The translations under genes were made by a program, and so were the position numbers. The notes beneath the pieces were generated by a model. The model worked only from the letters and a program-made list of their open reading frames with translations. It did no database searches and had not been told where the DNA came from. Below, one piece after another: positions 37,036-46,119 of a DNA stretch of 64,000 bases (positions are counted from its first letter, which is position 1; each line of letters starts with the position of its first letter). The DNA is taken from contig JBPOJB010000033.1 in assembly GCA_052034005.1 (NCBI GenBank), positions 1-64,000 of the forward strand, read 5' to 3'. The DNA is from JAAYDI01 sp052034005 (GTDB lineage Bacteria > Planctomycetota > Planctomycetia > Pirellulales > Pirellulaceae).

Positions 37036-37107
37036 AGGCCGTTTGTTGTGACAGGTTACAGGTGTGAGGCGCGTATTCGATACCCCATGCATGCAGGTGA
37101 AATCATC

Positions 37108-38193
37108 ATGTCCGGCCAGGTCCCCATGCGCGGTTGTCTCCGACGGTGGTTCGTCGTGGTATCTCTAGCGGAGCTGGCGCTGGCGACCGGATTGTACGCT
37201 CAGCCGGCGCGTGAGCACGTTTTTCTCCCGCCGACGCGCGGTGCCACGGCGCTCTCGGCCTTCATCGATGCCCAGTCGCGCTTGATTGCAGCGCAGGGCG
37301 ACTTCCTCGAATCAGCGGCCATTGCCCGGCGCCACCATGCGGCCGCCGCCGCTCAGGAGATCGAGAATTCCGTGGCGTGGGTCAAGGCGTATTTCGAACG
37401 GAAGGAGCTCAATCGTGCCTACCGCCAGCAGTACCATCCCAACTACATCCAGCGGTACGAGAAGGCGCAGCGGCTGAAGGAACACTTGCTGGAAGAACGT
37501 CCGGAACTAGCCACGGCCGGGGATGTCACGGCGGATCTGAACTTCATGCTGGACAAGCTGTCGAACCATGCGCTGGCCCACCAGGTCATCTTCGGCGAGC
37601 CGTCTGCGAGCGAGCGGGACGGCCGGCTGACCCAGGACGACATCCACAACCTGATCCTGACCGACGGCACCGGCAAGGGCAGCAGCGCGGTCACCTTCCG
37701 CGCGGAGCGTGGGTCGCCGCTGGAATTCGACTGGCCGTTGGTCTTCCAGGACGCCGGGTTTGATTCGGCCCGCCGGCGCTACGAGGCAGCCAAACAGGAG
37801 CTGCTGGACGGGTTCACCGTCGCCGGCACCGTCGATCCGGCGTCGTGGAACGCGATCCAAGAGGCGATCGACGCCCTGTTCGCAGAGCTGCATCGCCAGT
37901 ACCCGCCCGCACGGTTCGAGAACGACCCCCAGGAGTTCATGGTGTACAATGCCGCGCTGCGGTTCTTGAAGTCCAAAGCGAGCATGGTGTTCCAAGCGCG
38001 CATCACTGCCGACGCGGTCTACCTGACCGACAAATACATCTTCGACGGCGAGACGGTGCTGGACCTGGTGCGACACATGGCTCGGCATGGGCTGCGGTTC
38101 GCGCCGCCCGAAGGCGGCGGGAAAGGATCCTACAACCGCCTCTACATGATGATGCGGCAGCTGTACCTGGAGTTCTTCCAACAGAAGTCGTGA
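37108..38193 (+). CDS. Exported protein of unknown function in the Hsp70 unit
   Basis: A 361-residue protein with an N-terminal signal peptide (RRWFVVVSLAELALATGLYA, probable cleavage just after). The mature part is helical, with repeated charged segments such as ERKELNRAYRQQYHPNYIQR, LNFMLDKLSNHALAHQVIFG, and YIFDGETVLDLVRHMARHGL. No known domain is recognised. ATG 37108 is favoured by the AGGTGAA upstream; ATG 37087 and an upstream extension are alternatives. It lies 72 bases after the J-like gene and 33 bases before the FHA gene. Confidence 0.7.
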   Translation: MSGQVPMRGCLRRWFVVVSLAELALATGLYAQPAREHVFLPPTRGATALSAFIDAQSRLIAAQGDFLESAAIARRHHAAAAAQEIENSVAWVKAYFERKELNRAYRQQYHPNYIQRYEKAQRLKEHLLEERPELATAGDVTADLNFMLDKLSNHALAHQVIFGEPSASERDGRLTQDDIHNLILTDGTGKGSSAVTFRAERGSPLEFDWPLVFQDAGFDSARRRYEAAKQELLDGFTVAGTVDPASWNAIQEAIDALFAELHRQYPPARFENDPQEFMVYNAALRFLKSKASMVFQARITADAVYLTDKYIFDGETVLDLVRHMARHGLRFAPPEGGGKGSYNRLYMMMRQLYLEFFQQKS

Positions 38194-38226
38194 TCATTTG
38201 CGAGGATGACCTGGGCGGACACAAAG

Positions 38227-39978
38227 ATGCCAACAGACGCCGAACGCTCGCCTGTACCGCACGCGACCATCGCATTGCGATTCCTGTCCGGCAGCGGACT
38301 GGGCCAGTGTCACTACGTGACCGGGGACTGTGTCACGGTGGGGACCGATCCGACCTGTGACCTGCGCATCGCAGCCGGCGATTGTGACACGGGCCAGCGG
38401 TGCTGTGTGCAGATCCTGACGTCGCCCTCCGGATGGTACCTGAACAACCTGGGCTCCTCCACTGTGGCCATCAACCATTCGATCGCGGCGGGCGAGACGA
38501 GGCTCAAGTCGGGCGATGTGATCCGGTTGTCGCTGGCCGGTCCCGATATGATGTTCTCGGTGGTGGCCGAGGAGGACCGGCGTTCGCTGGCGGGCAGGCC
38601 GATCGTGGCGGACCGGGATCCGTTGCCGCCAACGAGCGGACCGGCTCCGCCGGAAATGCAACGCGCCGCGTCGGACAAGTCGCGCACGCCCTTGCATCTC
38701 GGGGCGGGCGTCGTGGCCCTGGCGCTGGTTTCGCTCATGGTCGTAGCCCTGGCGCTGATCGTCTCGGCGATGCGTTCGAGGACCATGCCGGCCGAGGAAG
38801 AAGCGGCTGCGAAGGACTCTGCCACGAAGGCCGTGGCGGTTGCGACGCTGAGCGTGCAGAGCATCCCGGAGCAGCTGGTCGACAAGGGCCGACGCTGGGA
38901 GCTGGATCTGTCCGAGTATGTGTCGCCGGCTCAGCCCGATGCGTATCAATTCCGACCGGTGGGCCACCTGCCACTCGGGATGCAGCTGGACGCGGAGTCG
39001 GGCAGAGTGAGTTGGACGCCGGGCGAGTCGCAGGCGCCGGGGTCGTATGCCGTGGAGTTCGAAGTGCGGTCCAAGGCCGCGGATGCTGTGCAGACCGCAG
39101 CCTTCACGCTGCAGGTCCGGGCGGTCGACACGCCTCCGGCGGCGGCACCGCCGGATCCGAAACCAGTTGTCCGGCAGCCGCCGGCGGATCCGGAACCAGG
39201 CGTTCAGCAGCCGCCGCCGCCGACGACGCAGTGGGCAGACGCTTTGTACCTCTTGGTGATCGAAGAGCCGATGTCGGGCACCGTGTTCCCGTTCGCCGTC
39301 GGGTTCGCGGTGCGTGACGACCTGTTGCTGACCAGCGGGGTGGTTGTGCAGGAGCTCGCTCAGGCGCGCGACAAGGGTCGGGCCGTGTTCGCGATCAACT
39401 GTGTGTCCCAGGATCAAGCGGATGTCACGGCCTTGTATCTGCATCCGGATTTCCTGTCGTTGCAGGACCGTCCGGAGGAGCAGCTTTACCGTGACATCGG
39501 GGCTGTGCAGCTCTCCGACGGAAAGCACTCGGTGGCGCCGCTGGCTCGAGCCGCCGACGCAACGTCGTTTGAACAAGGTGCGCCGCTGGAGTGTGTAACG
39601 CCGGAATTTGAAGCCGAGCCGCTCACGAAGTTCGACAACATCGCGCCGAGCCGCCACGCGGCCAAGATCTACATGGTGACGCGCGGGGGCGGCGCCGGCT
39701 TGCCGCCCGAGTCGCGCCCCAGGCTCCTGGCGCTGATCGGTACGCTGCCCAAGAACGCATACGGGAGCCCAATCATCGACGCGCGGGGCCAGGTGGTCGC
39801 CGTGTATGTGGAGAAGGCGGACTTGTCGGACAACAAGTCGTTGGCCGGTCTGGCCGACCGATACCATTACGCACTCTGCCTGGACGCCGTGGCGGGGCTG
39901 CTGGAGGGCGACGGCCTGGACGCCTGGCGCCTGAAGCCCCGGACGGCTGCCCAGGATGGGCCTTCTGAGAGGCCGTGA
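38227..39978 (+). CDS. Membrane protein with FHA, Ig-like and pseudo-trypsin domains
   Basis: A 583-residue protein. Residues about 14-110 look like an FHA domain (VTVGTDPTCDLRIA, GWYLNNLGSSTVAINHS, GDVIRLS). A membrane helix follows at about 150-175 (VVALALVSLMVVALALIVSA). Then comes a putative Ig/cadherin-like repeat (LDLSEYVSPAQPDAYQFRP to FEVRSK), a PP-rich linker and a trypsin-like domain. In the last, LLLTSGVVV replaces the histidine motif and NAYGSPIID replaces GNSGSPI, so both His and Ser are lost while DIGAVQL keeps the Asp. It is thus a likely pseudo-protease. ATG 38227 is preferred to ATG 38206. Its TGA overlaps the ATG of the Hsp70 gene. Confidence 0.75.
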   Translation: MPTDAERSPVPHATIALRFLSGSGLGQCHYVTGDCVTVGTDPTCDLRIAAGDCDTGQRCCVQILTSPSGWYLNNLGSSTVAINHSIAAGETRLKSGDVIRLSLAGPDMMFSVVAEEDRRSLAGRPIVADRDPLPPTSGPAPPEMQRAASDKSRTPLHLGAGVVALALVSLMVVALALIVSAMRSRTMPAEEEAAAKDSATKAVAVATLSVQSIPEQLVDKGRRWELDLSEYVSPAQPDAYQFRPVGHLPLGMQLDAESGRVSWTPGESQAPGSYAVEFEVRSKAADAVQTAAFTLQVRAVDTPPAAAPPDPKPVVRQPPADPEPGVQQPPPPTTQWADALYLLVIEEPMSGTVFPFAVGFAVRDDLLLTSGVVVQELAQARDKGRAVFAINCVSQDQADVTALYLHPDFLSLQDRPEEQLYRDIGAVQLSDGKHSVAPLARAADATSFEQGAPLECVTPEFEAEPLTKFDNIAPSRHAAKIYMVTRGGGAGLPPESRPRLLALIGTLPKNAYGSPIIDARGQVVAVYVEKADLSDNKSLAGLADRYHYALCLDAVAGLLEGDGLDAWRLKPRTAAQDGPSERP

Positions 39979-41939
39979 TGGCACCACTTGCGCAACCAAC
40001 CCGGCATGCTCCTGTTGGCATCGACCTGGGAACCACGTTCTCGGTGGTGGCCTTCCTCGATGACACCGGCCGGCCGGAGGTGATCCCGAACGAGTTCGGG
40101 GAACACCTTACGCCCAGCGCGGTGTTGTTTCACGACGGCAAGATGCTGGTGGGTCATGAGGCGGTCCGGCGTTTGACGGACTATCCGGCCGGCTATGCCG
40201 ATTGCTTCAAGCGGGACATCGGGGACGCGTCGTACCGGGAGAAGCTCTTGGGCGTCGACATTCCGCCGGAGATCTTGAGCGGATTCGTGCTGCGCCACCT
40301 CAAGTCGTATGCCGATCGGCGGTTGGGCGGCATCGAGCAGGCGGTGGTGACGGTCCCGGCGTTCTTCGACGAGACGCGTCGGCAGAGCACGTTCGAGGCG
40401 GCCCGGTTGGCCCACTTGGGCGTGCTGGACATCATCAACGAACCGACCGCCGCGGCCATCGCCTACGCGCTCGAATCCGGGCTCCTCGAGCTGGACCGCG
40501 GTTTCTCGCGGCCCGAGAACCTGCTGGTCTACGATTTGGGTGGCGGGACGTTCGATGCCACGGTCCTGCGCGTGGATGGCTGGACGATGCGCGCGCTGGC
40601 GACCGACGGCGATGTCCGCCTGGGTGGACGCGATTGCGACGAGCGGCTCGTGGAGTACCTCGCCGAGCGCTTCCTGGACCAGCACGGGTTGGATCCGCGC
40701 GTGGATCCGGTGGAGTGTGCGCGGCTGTGGACCGCGGCGGAGCACGCCAAGCACGTCCTGTCCGTGGTGCCGATGACCAGCGTCCCGATCCGTTTCGCGG
40801 GCCTGGATGTGCGGGTGGAAGTGACGCGCCAGGACATCGAGCGCCTGTGTGCGGACCTGATAGCGCGGACCGAGACCACGCTCCGGCAGGTGGTCGAGGC
40901 GGCCGACCTGGGCTGGCCGGACATCAGCCGGATCCTGCTGGTGGGCGGCGCGACGCGGATGCCGATCGTGACGGACATGATCTGGCGACTGACCGGCAAG
41001 CGTCCGGAAGCGACCTTGTTGCCGGACGAGATGGTGGCGCGCGGGGCGGCCATTTATGCCGGGATGCTGTGCAAGACGGGTGGTGGTTCGGTCCTGGACC
41101 GGCTCAGCCTCGTCAATGTCAACTCGCACTCACTCGGCATCGTCGGGCGTGAGCGGCGGACGCGCAGGCTGGTCAACACCGTGCTGATCCCGCGCAACAC
41201 GCCGCTCCCGGCGCGTGCCCGCAGGGCGTTTCCGCTCGCGCGGGCCGGGCAGCGGCACGTGTCGATTCCCATTGTCGAAGGCGAAGCCCGGCAGCCGAAC
41301 GAGTGCGTCCGGCTGGGCAAGTGCAGAATCGACGACTTGCCGGACGATCTGCCGCCCGGGACGAAGGTGGTCGTGGATTTCACGCTCGACGCCAGCGGGC
41401 TGATCACCGTCTCGGCGGCAGTCCCGGGTTCGCGGCGCGGTGCGCGGGTCCAAGTGACGCGTGCCCGGGCGCGTGACTTCGGGTCTTTGGACGCCTGGTG
41501 CGCCCAGCTCAGCGTTCTGACGAGCACCGCGGCCGGGTCTGTGGTTCCAGGCCCGCGGCCAACCACGCAGGAGTCGCTGCTCAGAGAGCTGGACGAGCAA
41601 TACGCCCGGCTGGGCCAGACGGCGCTGTGGAATTCGGTCCCGCAGTTGATCGCGAACGAGAAGCAGGAAGCCGTGCGCACGTTCCGCGAGCTGGAGGAGG
41701 CCCAGAAGGCTGTCGCGGCGGCCGAGACGCGTCAGGGCCGGACGACGAACAGGGCGGAACGCATCGCGGCCAGTTCGGAGCTGGCGCGCTGCAAGGCCCG
41801 CGTGCGGGAACTGCAGAAACGCTACGATCACCTGCTGATCGTCCTCGGGCGCCTGGTCATGACGCACCAGATCGTCCTGCCCGAGTCCGTCGAGATCGTG
41901 CACCGCATCGCGCGGATCAAGGCTGAGTTCTCGAGCTGA
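39978..41939 (+). CDS. Hsp70 (DnaK-like) chaperone
   Basis: A 653-residue Hsp70. The ATPase domain has GIDLGTTFSVVAFLD, NEPTAAAIAYALESG, VYDLGGGTFDATVLRV and LLVGGATRMPIV. The substrate-binding beta region is present but divergent (SLGIVGRERRTRRLVNTVLI, LIPRNTPLPARARRAFPLA). The C-terminal part is an alpha-helical coiled coil ending at RIKAEFSS, with no acidic EEVD-type tail. A canonical DnaK normally neighbours grpE and dnaJ; here the partners are a J-like membrane protein and an FHA membrane protein. It is probably a specialised paralog, so dnaK is not used as a symbol. Confidence 0.88.
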   Translation: MAPLAQPTRHAPVGIDLGTTFSVVAFLDDTGRPEVIPNEFGEHLTPSAVLFHDGKMLVGHEAVRRLTDYPAGYADCFKRDIGDASYREKLLGVDIPPEILSGFVLRHLKSYADRRLGGIEQAVVTVPAFFDETRRQSTFEAARLAHLGVLDIINEPTAAAIAYALESGLLELDRGFSRPENLLVYDLGGGTFDATVLRVDGWTMRALATDGDVRLGGRDCDERLVEYLAERFLDQHGLDPRVDPVECARLWTAAEHAKHVLSVVPMTSVPIRFAGLDVRVEVTRQDIERLCADLIARTETTLRQVVEAADLGWPDISRILLVGGATRMPIVTDMIWRLTGKRPEATLLPDEMVARGAAIYAGMLCKTGGGSVLDRLSLVNVNSHSLGIVGRERRTRRLVNTVLIPRNTPLPARARRAFPLARAGQRHVSIPIVEGEARQPNECVRLGKCRIDDLPDDLPPGTKVVVDFTLDASGLITVSAAVPGSRRGARVQVTRARARDFGSLDAWCAQLSVLTSTAAGSVVPGPRPTTQESLLRELDEQYARLGQTALWNSVPQLIANEKQEAVRTFRELEEAQKAVAAAETRQGRTTNRAERIAASSELARCKARVRELQKRYDHLLIVLGRLVMTHQIVLPESVEIVHRIARIKAEFSS

Positions 41940-41981
41940 ATCGCTCGGCCCGCCACTCTGCCGCCGCCGCCCGCGCGCTGG

Positions 41982-42010
41982 TTGACGCGCGCCCGCGGCG
42001 GGCATATACT
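41982..42010 (+). promoter_or_regulatory. Strong sigma-70-type promoter before the GH172-family gene
   Basis: TTGACG at 41982-41987 and TATACT at 42005-42010 with an ideal 17-base spacer. It is about 40 bases upstream of the ATG at 42049, whose ribosome-binding site is GGGAGG. It separates this gene from the Hsp70 unit. Confidence 0.75.
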
Positions 42011-42048
42011 CGGCCCGCACTGTGGCTGGACAACCGGGAGGACTTGCG

Positions 42049-43659
42049 ATGCTGTGGCAGACGAATCGAGCGTGGGCGCGGGCGGGCGTGTTGGCTGTCG
42101 GACTCATGTTGTGCCTGGTTGGTGTGCGCGCGCAGGCTCAAACGATGGAGCAGCTCGCCAGGCCGAAGGACGGCCGGAGCATGCGCTCTACCTCCACGGC
42201 CGTGGACGAGCACGGGAACTATCTGTCCGACAACTCGGACAACTCGCGCGTGGCCTCGGGCGCGAAGAAAGTCGTCCTCGACGCGAAGGGGCCGGGTGTT
42301 GTGACCCACATGTGGTTCACGTTCCTCGGGCCGGAGCGGCAGGCGTGGGCGCCCGAAGGGTCCGCCAACCACCAGGAGATCCTGCTGCGCGTGTTCTACG
42401 ACGACCAGCCGGAGCCGGCGATCGACGTGCCGCTGGGCGATTTCTTCGCGAATTGCTTCGGCAAACGCACCGAAGTGATCAGCGTGCCCGTGGTCGTCGA
42501 GGACGCCGATTCGTACAACTGCTTCTGGCACATGCCGTTCCGCCAGGCGATCCGCATCGAAGTGGTCAATCAGAGCAAGAAACAGCTGAACCTGCTGTAC
42601 TACAACATCGATTGGATCAAGAAGGACCAGTTGCCACCAGACACGCCGTATTTCTACGCGCGCTATCATCAGGAGTATCCCGTCAAGTCCGGCGCGGACT
42701 ACGTCATCCTCGACACGCAGGGCAAGGGGCACTACGTGGGTACCGTGCTCGCCGTGCGCTCCCGCAGCCCCTCCTGGTTCGGGGAAGGCGATGAGAAGAT
42801 CTACATCGATGGCGAATCGACGCCGTCGATCTGGGGCACCGGGACGGAGGACTATTTCCTGTCCGCCTGGGGCCTGCAAACGACCAGCACGCCGTATTTC
42901 GGCACGCCTTATTTCGACCAGTGGGGAATCGTCGGCGGCCACACCTCGGCCTACCGGTGGCATATTCATGACTCGATCGTGTTCCAGAAGTCGATCAAGG
43001 TGACCCTCGAACACTTCGGATGGATCTCGACCGATGAGAACCCGGAAGGGAAGCGCCACAGTTGGAACGAGCGGGAAGACGATTTTGCCAGCGTCGCGTT
43101 CTGGTACCAGACCGGCCAGCCGACGCCGGCCGAGCCGGTGCCGGATGCGGCCGAACGAACGCTGCCCAACCTGGACCTCATCACGCCCGCGAAGCGCTTC
43201 ACCGGCGCTGCACACCACGGGCAGGGCGCCTGCTCGGTGCAAAGCAACCTGGCTTTCTACCCGGATGGCCAGCTGTTCTATCAGCCGACGCAAGCCGCGG
43301 ATGCGTGGGTCGAGATCCCGTTGACCGTCGCGCAGCACGAACCGCGCCGCCTGCTGCTGGCCGTCACCCGCGCCGACGATTACGGCATCTACCAGGCCTA
43401 TCTCAACGGCGTCAAGATCGGCAGGCCGTTCGACCTGTTCGCCCGCAAGGTGTCCGAGTGGGAGATCCACCTGCTGGACTTCTGGCCGGAGCCGGGCGAC
43501 TACACGCTGCGGCTGAAATGCGTGGGGAAGAACCCGCAGTCTCAGGGGTATTACCTGGGGCTGGAATCGGTGCGGTTGCGCGAGCGCCGACCGCGCGTCA
43601 AGCAGTGGGGACGCGACAAGGACAAAGACTGGAAGACCGAACCGATCCTGTACGACTGA
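42049..43659 (+). CDS. Exported GH172/DUF2961 family protein
   Basis: A 536-residue protein with a signal peptide (about 1-35: RAGVLAVGLMLCLVGVRAQA). The jelly-roll core has the DUF2961 hallmarks VVTHMWFTFLG, ILLRVFYDDQPEPAIDVPLG, FFANCFG, and YVGTVLAVRS, plus EDYFLSAWG in a GTGTEDYF context. HSWNEREDDFASVAFWYQTG follows. Family members in GH172 hydrolyse or rearrange fructofuranose- or arabinofuranose-containing glycans. A C-terminal beta domain (about 410-510) may bind carbohydrate. The substrate is unknown. It has its own promoter and converges with the rhomboid gene. Confidence 0.87.
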   Translation: MLWQTNRAWARAGVLAVGLMLCLVGVRAQAQTMEQLARPKDGRSMRSTSTAVDEHGNYLSDNSDNSRVASGAKKVVLDAKGPGVVTHMWFTFLGPERQAWAPEGSANHQEILLRVFYDDQPEPAIDVPLGDFFANCFGKRTEVISVPVVVEDADSYNCFWHMPFRQAIRIEVVNQSKKQLNLLYYNIDWIKKDQLPPDTPYFYARYHQEYPVKSGADYVILDTQGKGHYVGTVLAVRSRSPSWFGEGDEKIYIDGESTPSIWGTGTEDYFLSAWGLQTTSTPYFGTPYFDQWGIVGGHTSAYRWHIHDSIVFQKSIKVTLEHFGWISTDENPEGKRHSWNEREDDFASVAFWYQTGQPTPAEPVPDAAERTLPNLDLITPAKRFTGAAHHGQGACSVQSNLAFYPDGQLFYQPTQAADAWVEIPLTVAQHEPRRLLLAVTRADDYGIYQAYLNGVKIGRPFDLFARKVSEWEIHLLDFWPEPGDYTLRLKCVGKNPQSQGYYLGLESVRLRERRPRVKQWGRDKDKDWKTEPILYD

Positions 43660-43674
43660 CGCTCCGCGCGCCGA

Positions 43675-44592
43675 TCACGGCTGGCGTTTCTCGCGCATCC
43701 GCCGCGAGTATTGTTCCAGAATCCGCCGCTCCCGGCCGCTGAGACTCTGTTCGCCCTCGCGATGCACCTTCTCCAGGATGCGGTCGGCTTCCCTGTCCAG
43801 CGTGACTTCGTCGGTGTCGGGTCGGTGAATCCGCAGCCGCGAGCCCCGCCGCGGCCAGCTCCGGGGCCACCGCCACGGGCCGCGCGCGGACAGCCCGCGG
43901 GTGAACCGCCAGCCGAACCGCGCATAGAAATAGGCGAACGCCGCGCCGCCGAGGTGCGCTTGCCACGCCACATGCGTCTCCGTGCCCCTGACCGCATTGA
44001 GCAGATCAAGACCGATCACGATGACCCCAACCACCCAGGCCGGCATGGCGAACAAGCCCCAGAAGTAAACGGTCTGGCGGGGGTAGTACAGCACGTACAG
44101 AATGAAAACCGCCGTGACGCCGCCCGATGCACCGACCATCCCCGCCGCGCCGACCGGCAGCGCACGGCCCGCCCCCAGAGCCCAGACATTCACGATGGCC
44201 AGCCACGCCAGGCCCGCACCCACAATGGCCGCGAGATAGAAACACAGGAACTCGCGTCGGCCAAGCCGCAGTTCGACCATCCGGCCGAACATCCACAGCA
44301 CGAACATGTTGATGGCCACGTGCCAGATGTTCACGTCGATCGATGCGTGGGCGAAACCGTACGACAGCAGGTTCCAGACCTCCCACGGGTGCCTGTACAG
44401 GTTGGGCTTCAATGCCAGGAAAGAACTCAACCAATGGCTCTGCTGTCCCACCATCGGCGGCGTGAACAGGTCGATCAGGGCGATTGCCACCGTGATGATC
44501 ACCAGCTGAGTGACCATCATCCGGGGGCCGCCCGCACGCCGGTACCCCCGCAGATCGTCCGCCTGGTAGTAGTTGCGATCGTAGATCCCCAT
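43675..44592 (-). CDS. Rhomboid family intramembrane serine protease
   Basis: A 305-residue protein with about six membrane segments. The catalytic serine lies in GASGGVTAVF (about S157) and the histidine in WQAHLGGAAF (about H213), and the supporting HVAINMF (H91-x3-N95) is also present. These are the hallmarks of an active rhomboid. A basic C-terminal cytoplasmic extension (about 230-305) is rich in R and E. Substrates are unknown. It is convergent with the GH172-type gene. Confidence 0.93.
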   Translation of the reverse strand: MGIYDRNYYQADDLRGYRRAGGPRMMVTQLVIITVAIALIDLFTPPMVGQQSHWLSSFLALKPNLYRHPWEVWNLLSYGFAHASIDVNIWHVAINMFVLWMFGRMVELRLGRREFLCFYLAAIVGAGLAWLAIVNVWALGAGRALPVGAAGMVGASGGVTAVFILYVLYYPRQTVYFWGLFAMPAWVVGVIVIGLDLLNAVRGTETHVAWQAHLGGAAFAYFYARFGWRFTRGLSARGPWRWPRSWPRRGSRLRIHRPDTDEVTLDREADRILEKVHREGEQSLSGRERRILEQYSRRMREKRQP

Positions 44593-44695
44593 GACTGTCC
44601 GCTTCCGTTCTACGTCACAATCGTCCGCAGCACCGCCTGATATCCTAGATCCGATTGAGACAATGGGCGACCCGGTGAGTCAACGGGGGGGCCGG

Positions 44696-45856
44696 TCAGA
44701 CCCCCACCTCCGCCAGGTCGTATTCTCGGAAGGCCATGGCGCCGTAGCTGATCGGGAAGTCGTCCACGGCCTCTTCTTGTGCCTGCAGGACGTCGTCGAA
44801 GCGTCGACAGAACATCTCCACGATGACCGGATCGAAATGCTCGCCCGAGTTGCATCGGATGATGGACTTCGCCTGGTTGGTCGGGTAGGCCGGTTTATAA
44901 GGCCGCACGGAGGTCAGCGCGTCGTACACATCGGCCACCGCCACGATCCGCGCCGGCAAGGGGATTTCGTCGCCTATGAGTCCGGCTGGATAGCCGGTGC
45001 CGTCGAACCGTTCGTGATGAAAGCGAGCGATCACGGCCGCCATGGCGAGGAAGCCCCCGCCCCGCAACCGCGCCACAGCTTGATCCAGGATGTTCGCGCC
45101 AATGACGGTATGCTGCTGCATCGTCTCGAACTCCTCGCGCGTGAGGCGTCCGGGTTTCAAGAGGATTTCGTCGCGGATACCGACCTTCCCGATGTCGTGC
45201 AAGGGGCTTGACCGATACAGGTCCTGCAGGAACTGGTCGCTAATCTGGTCGGCATAGGGTCCATCCTGGGCGAGTCCCTCGGCGAGGATTTGCGCGTAAG
45301 CGCGCATCCGCACCAGGTGGCCGCCCGTCTCCTGGTCGCGTGACTCGGCGACCTTGGCCAGTGTCAACACGGCCGCGTCCTGGATGGCGATGACCTCCTC
45401 CGCGTGTCGTTCTGCCAGCCTCTGGAAGCTGGAGTTGTGGGATTCGATTTCAGCCCGAATCCGAGAGACGGCGGCCGTGGCTTCTCGCAAACGGAAATGC
45501 AATGCCACACGGGCGCGGAGGTCTTGCGGGTCGAAAGGTTTGACCAGGTAGTCGTCCGCGCCGACGTTAAACGCCCGAGACTGCTGTTCGGGTGAGGAGA
45601 TCGCGGAGATCACGACGACTTGCACATTCGCTTGGCCGACTTTGATTCGGCGGCACGCTTCGTACCCGCTGATGCCCGGCATCAGGATGTCGAGCAGCAC
45701 CAGATCGGGACAGAAAGCCGGGAGGATTTCCAGCGCCTGTTCGCCGCTGGCGGCTTCCGCCAATTGATATTCGCTCTGGAGCAGACCCTGGAGCAACCGG
45801 CGAATCGCGGCATCGTCGTCGACGATCAAGATCCTCTTTCTCGGGTTGTCCTGCAT
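44696..45856 (-). CDS. Response regulator with HD-GYP domain
   Basis: A 386-residue two-domain protein. The receiver domain (about 6-125) has ILIVDDDAA, the phospho-acceptor in LVLLDILMPG and the K in YLVKPFD. The HD-GYP domain has SPLHDIGKVGI, HTVIGANIL, RFHHERFDGTGYPAGL and DVYDALTSVRPYK. All residues of an active HD-GYP phosphodiesterase appear present, so hydrolysis of cyclic di-GMP under phosphorelay control is predicted. Its kinase is unknown; the response regulator/kinase pair upstream on the same strand is a candidate. It lies directly downstream of a structured intergenic region. Confidence 0.93.
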   Translation of the reverse strand: MQDNPRKRILIVDDDAAIRRLLQGLLQSEYQLAEAASGEQALEILPAFCPDLVLLDILMPGISGYEACRRIKVGQANVQVVVISAISSPEQQSRAFNVGADDYLVKPFDPQDLRARVALHFRLREATAAVSRIRAEIESHNSSFQRLAERHAEEVIAIQDAAVLTLAKVAESRDQETGGHLVRMRAYAQILAEGLAQDGPYADQISDQFLQDLYRSSPLHDIGKVGIRDEILLKPGRLTREEFETMQQHTVIGANILDQAVARLRGGGFLAMAAVIARFHHERFDGTGYPAGLIGDEIPLPARIVAVADVYDALTSVRPYKPAYPTNQAKSIIRCNSGEHFDPVIVEMFCRRFDDVLQAQEEAVDDFPISYGAMAFREYDLAEVGV

Positions 45857-45926
45857 AACGGGATTCTCACATCAGCCTCGCCACATGCGCGACGCGGGGT
45901 TCGCGGCGGCGGGTTGTGGCGGCAAC

Positions 45927-45986
45927 AAAAAAAGGCACGACGGAAGCTGCCCCCAACGCTCACGGGGCTGACTTCCGTCGTGCCTT
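45927..45986 (-). terminator. Intrinsic terminator, leftward
   Basis: The complement has AAGGCACGACGGAAG (45972-45986) pairing with CTTCCGTCGTGCCTT (45932-45946) over 15 base pairs. The apex forms a second GC-rich stem, and a run of seven U follows (45927-45933). It is a textbook Rho-independent terminator on the minus strand, placed 71 bases upstream of the HD-GYP gene start. Confidence 0.85.
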
Positions 45987-46085
45987 CAGCTAGCAGGCCT
46001 TGGTCCTACTCACTAAGGCGGCTCACCGGACCTCCGGTGAGCCCGTTTCAGGGCGGCTGCGAGCCGTCTGAAACTCAACACACAA
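45987..46085 (-). ncRNA. Structured intergenic RNA candidate (two further hairpins ahead of the terminator)
   Basis: On the minus strand, transcription passes first through a hairpin with arms GTTTCAG/CTGAAAC plus AGCCG/CGGCT (46045-46074). Next comes a perfect 10-bp hairpin GCTCACCGGA-cc-TCCGGTGAGC (46021-46042), then a 34-base linker, then the terminator at 45927-45986. No known riboswitch consensus could be matched, including cyclic-di-GMP classes. It may be a small RNA, the 3' end of the response-regulator operon, or a leader controlling the HD-GYP gene. Confidence 0.5.
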
Positions 46086-46119
46086 CTCTAGCACACGGTC
46101 CGCGTCGGAGGTGAAATCC

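Noticed and set aside
45917..46085. Known cyclic-di-GMP riboswitch near the HD-GYP gene
   Set aside because: Neither the class I nor class II conserved core could be matched; reported as an unassigned structure.
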